From: Molothrus aeneus
Taxonomy: Eukaryota > Chordata > Aves > Passeriformes > Icteridae
Assembly (NCBI RefSeq): GCF_037042795.1
Contig: NC_089655.1
Coordinates: forward strand, 16,014,001-16,078,000
Length of the DNA stretch: 64,000 nucleotides
Direction: 5' to 3'
In this document: in pieces, positions 61,701 to 64,000 of the stretch
Numbering within the stretch: position 1 is the first letter of the stretch
Layout: the number at the start of each line of letters is the position of its first letter
Position numbers and translations under genes: made by a program
The notes under the pieces: model-generated
Databases searched by the model: none
Seen by the model: only the letters and a program-made list of their open reading frames with translations
What the model was told of the DNA's origin: nothing

Positions 61701-63551
61701 CTCTGAGATGAGCCAGCAAGATAGCAGGAGGTTGTCATTCCCTGGAGCCTGTTTGTAAGGTGGGATGCTGTACTTCCAAGTTGTACAGGTGTCTGAGGGC
61801 AGAGCTGATGGTTTGATCAGATCTTTGGTTCTGTGTTTGGGTGTTCTGGAGGTGATTATGTTCTACACAGGTTCCTCCCTGTCTTCATGTCACAAGTCTT
61901 GTTCCCAGCAATGTTTGTTACCTTAGTTCTGTCTCTTCTGCCCGTGGTTTTTTTCATCTCCTTTATCCCAACTTCCATGTCTTAACACTTCCTTCTTTTC
62001 TTGTTAATCTTGCCTGCTCTCAAATGCCTCTTTCATCACCAACTCCAGTCTTCTCACCCAAGTTGTTAGCATGAGAAAAAGAGGAATAACTGGTATCTTA
62101 ACATTTGGTAGGAAATATGTTTTAATTCAAATCAGAAAATTCATTTTAGGGTGCTGAGGAAAAGTAATAATTTGAACATGCTTAACTCATGATTACTATT
62201 ATTTATGGTCACATATATTAATTATCTTTTAGTTCAGTCATAGACCAAGGCTTCTGCTGGTCTTTGAGCTGGTGTCAGTCACGCTGTTCTCAGGGACTGA
62301 CAGTCACTGAGCACAATAATAGCAGGACAATTAGGAGCTTGTCATTACACTGGTCCCCAGCTCAGCTATGGAATAAATGTTTTTGTAGAGAGCCACAACT
62401 GAATGTGGTTGTGAGCCATAAAATATCTGCTGTTTCCTTTCATTCTGCTGGCTTGCAAAGGGCTGGGGAGATTTGTGCTTAGCAAGGTAAAAAATTATCT
62501 TTGGAACCCATCTATGCTAAAACAGCAGGTCATCCATTGGAGCTGTAAACTTATTGCAAATATTCAGGTGTTAAATATTCATGGCTCTGTTCTGCTGGGT
62601 GCAAATTGTGTCACATCATTCAGGGATGGCTGTGTGTCAGAAAATTGTTAAAATTACCATTAAATGTTAGTGTGGAAATCCTGGGAGCTTCACTGTTGGT
62701 AACAGTCATCAAACCTTCACTGGTGATTAGCTCAGAACTGGTGTTGTTGTTCTGAGCATGGTGAAGGAAATCACAAACACACACTTCTAGTGCTTGTGAT
62801 TTGGCTGTGAATTATGTAACTGAGTAATACAGATGTGATATTTTAAACATCTGTCATCTGTGCTTTCACAGATATGGTAAAATGAGAAATGCATCTGTTA
62901 GGTTCTTTTATCAGCATTACTGCACTTCAGTTTCTGTTCACAGCCCCTGTATTGCCCTGTAGTGGTTAAGAAATAAGTCTGTGGAAATTCCATTTGAAAA
63001 ACATATTATCTGTTTGAAATCAGACTGCTTAAGTAGCTTTCCACATATAAATAAAATTAAATGTTATTCAGTTCATATTCCTTTCACTTAAAACACATTT
63101 TTCTTCTTTGGATGCATAAAACAAAAGGCAAAAATACAGATTTTCATTAATAATGCAGTTGTTGTTCCAGTGCTGCCAGATTTGCAGTTTGTAAATGGAA
63201 GAAAGACTTTTAATAATGACTATAATTGTTTCTGTCTAATTTGATTTTCAGACAGAAATGTGATTTTTTTTCCTTAACTAACTTTGGCTGTACTCTTGCC
63301 ATATGATACAGTTCTTTTCAATTCTTAACCATGCTGAAACCGTTACAAATAGAAACAGAAGGGTTTTTAGAAGCATGCATTGCAGGCTGTATGAGCGGAT
63401 TGTGGGATAACTCAAATGAGGTGTTGTTCTTTCTGCTTTGGGGAAGGGGTTTCCTCTTCTAGTGAATGTCTACAGCACATGTCCCTGGGGCTTTCTCAGC
63501 ATAGGAAGGAGAAATGTGTCTGGTACCTGACAGTTGTTAGGGATAACAAAA

Positions 63552-63574
63552 GCAAACAAACAAACAAACAAAAA
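63552..63574. repeat. (CAAA)n microsatellite
   Basis: Five imperfect CAAA units in LRCH3 intron 1. Confidence 0.75.
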
Positions 63575-64000
63575 GACCTGAGTAGGGCCCTGAGATTTTC
63601 TCTTCTCCAGTCTGTGGGTTGCCTGCCACTTCACCCTTGGAGAAGCACTTTGTACTTCTGTTTTCCTCAGCTGGAGGTGTTTCAAGCTGCTGAGCACTGA
63701 TGTCCTTTTTTAAATCACATTAGAAGAAAGTGTGTTCATATTTATAGTGTGCTTTTTAGATTGGCCTGTTCTCTTTCTGTTCTGGTTTGGGCCATAAAGA
63801 AATCCTCCTATTACTGCATTTCCCAACTCTTTGTATCTTGCATTCTATTTTGTGTGGTACATTCTGCTTCCTTCCTGTGTGCACCACGACATTCTTATGT
63901 CAGAGAATGTAGAGAAGCATTTAGAGAAGAACTTGCTTCGTGTATTGTTTTACTTCTCAGAAAAAGCATATTATCTTAAAGCTGGAAAGCATAGTTTGTG

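Larger units (their letters stand above)
54158..64000 (+). other. LRCH3: LRCH3 intron 1 (partial)
   Basis: AT-rich intronic sequence of at least 9.8 kb. I looked for the next LRCH3 exon (leucine-rich-repeat coding) and did not find it. The short ORFs here lack recognisable content. Simple repeats are listed separately. Confidence 0.7.

Noticed and set aside
1..64000. Prokaryote-style systems, CRISPR arrays, integrated virus or transposase genes
   Set aside because: No spaced direct-repeat arrays, no operon-like compact ORFs, and no viral or transposase motifs; all supported coding sequence is in spliced vertebrate genes.

Overview
The window is vertebrate nuclear DNA, most likely from a bird. 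The repeats I can recognise are CR1 LINE 3' ends, introns are short, genes start in CpG islands, and there is an intact class II CPD photolyase gene, a family that placental mammals lost. The gene order RUBCN (-), FYTTD1 (+), LRCH3 (+) matches human 3q29. Identifications rest on recognising translated exons and checking splice sites and codon phase by hand; no database was searched.

Layout. (1) 1-4665, minus strand: two tandem copies of the 5' part of a Ser/Thr-rich mucin-like gene, each with its own signal-peptide exon and mucin exon; the second runs off the left edge. (2) 5236-8131, plus strand: a nine-exon CPD photolyase (502 aa as assembled), head-to-head with the mucin-like gene across a CpG island. 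(3) 8.9-34.8 kb, minus strand: RUBCN (Rubicon), 20 coding exons, 954 aa as assembled, with a 2.3 kb 3' UTR that meets the photolyase gene tail-to-tail. (4) 34.2-35.0 kb: the RUBCN CpG-island promoter. (5) 35-38.4 kb: intergenic DNA ending in a CR1 fragment. (6) 38782-51006, plus strand: FYTTD1 (UIF), nine exons, 316 aa. (7) 53947-54157, plus strand: first coding exon of LRCH3; the rest of the window is its first intron.

The three best-supported genes are unrelated in function: light-driven DNA repair (photolyase), control of autophagy and endosome maturation (RUBCN), and mRNA export (FYTTD1). They look like ordinary conserved neighbours rather than a pathway cluster. The least ordinary part is the left end, where the mucin-like 5' cassette has duplicated, with a nearly identical intron segment, a displaced splice site in one copy, and no poly(A) signal between the copies. 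I found no RNA genes, CRISPR arrays or intact mobile elements.
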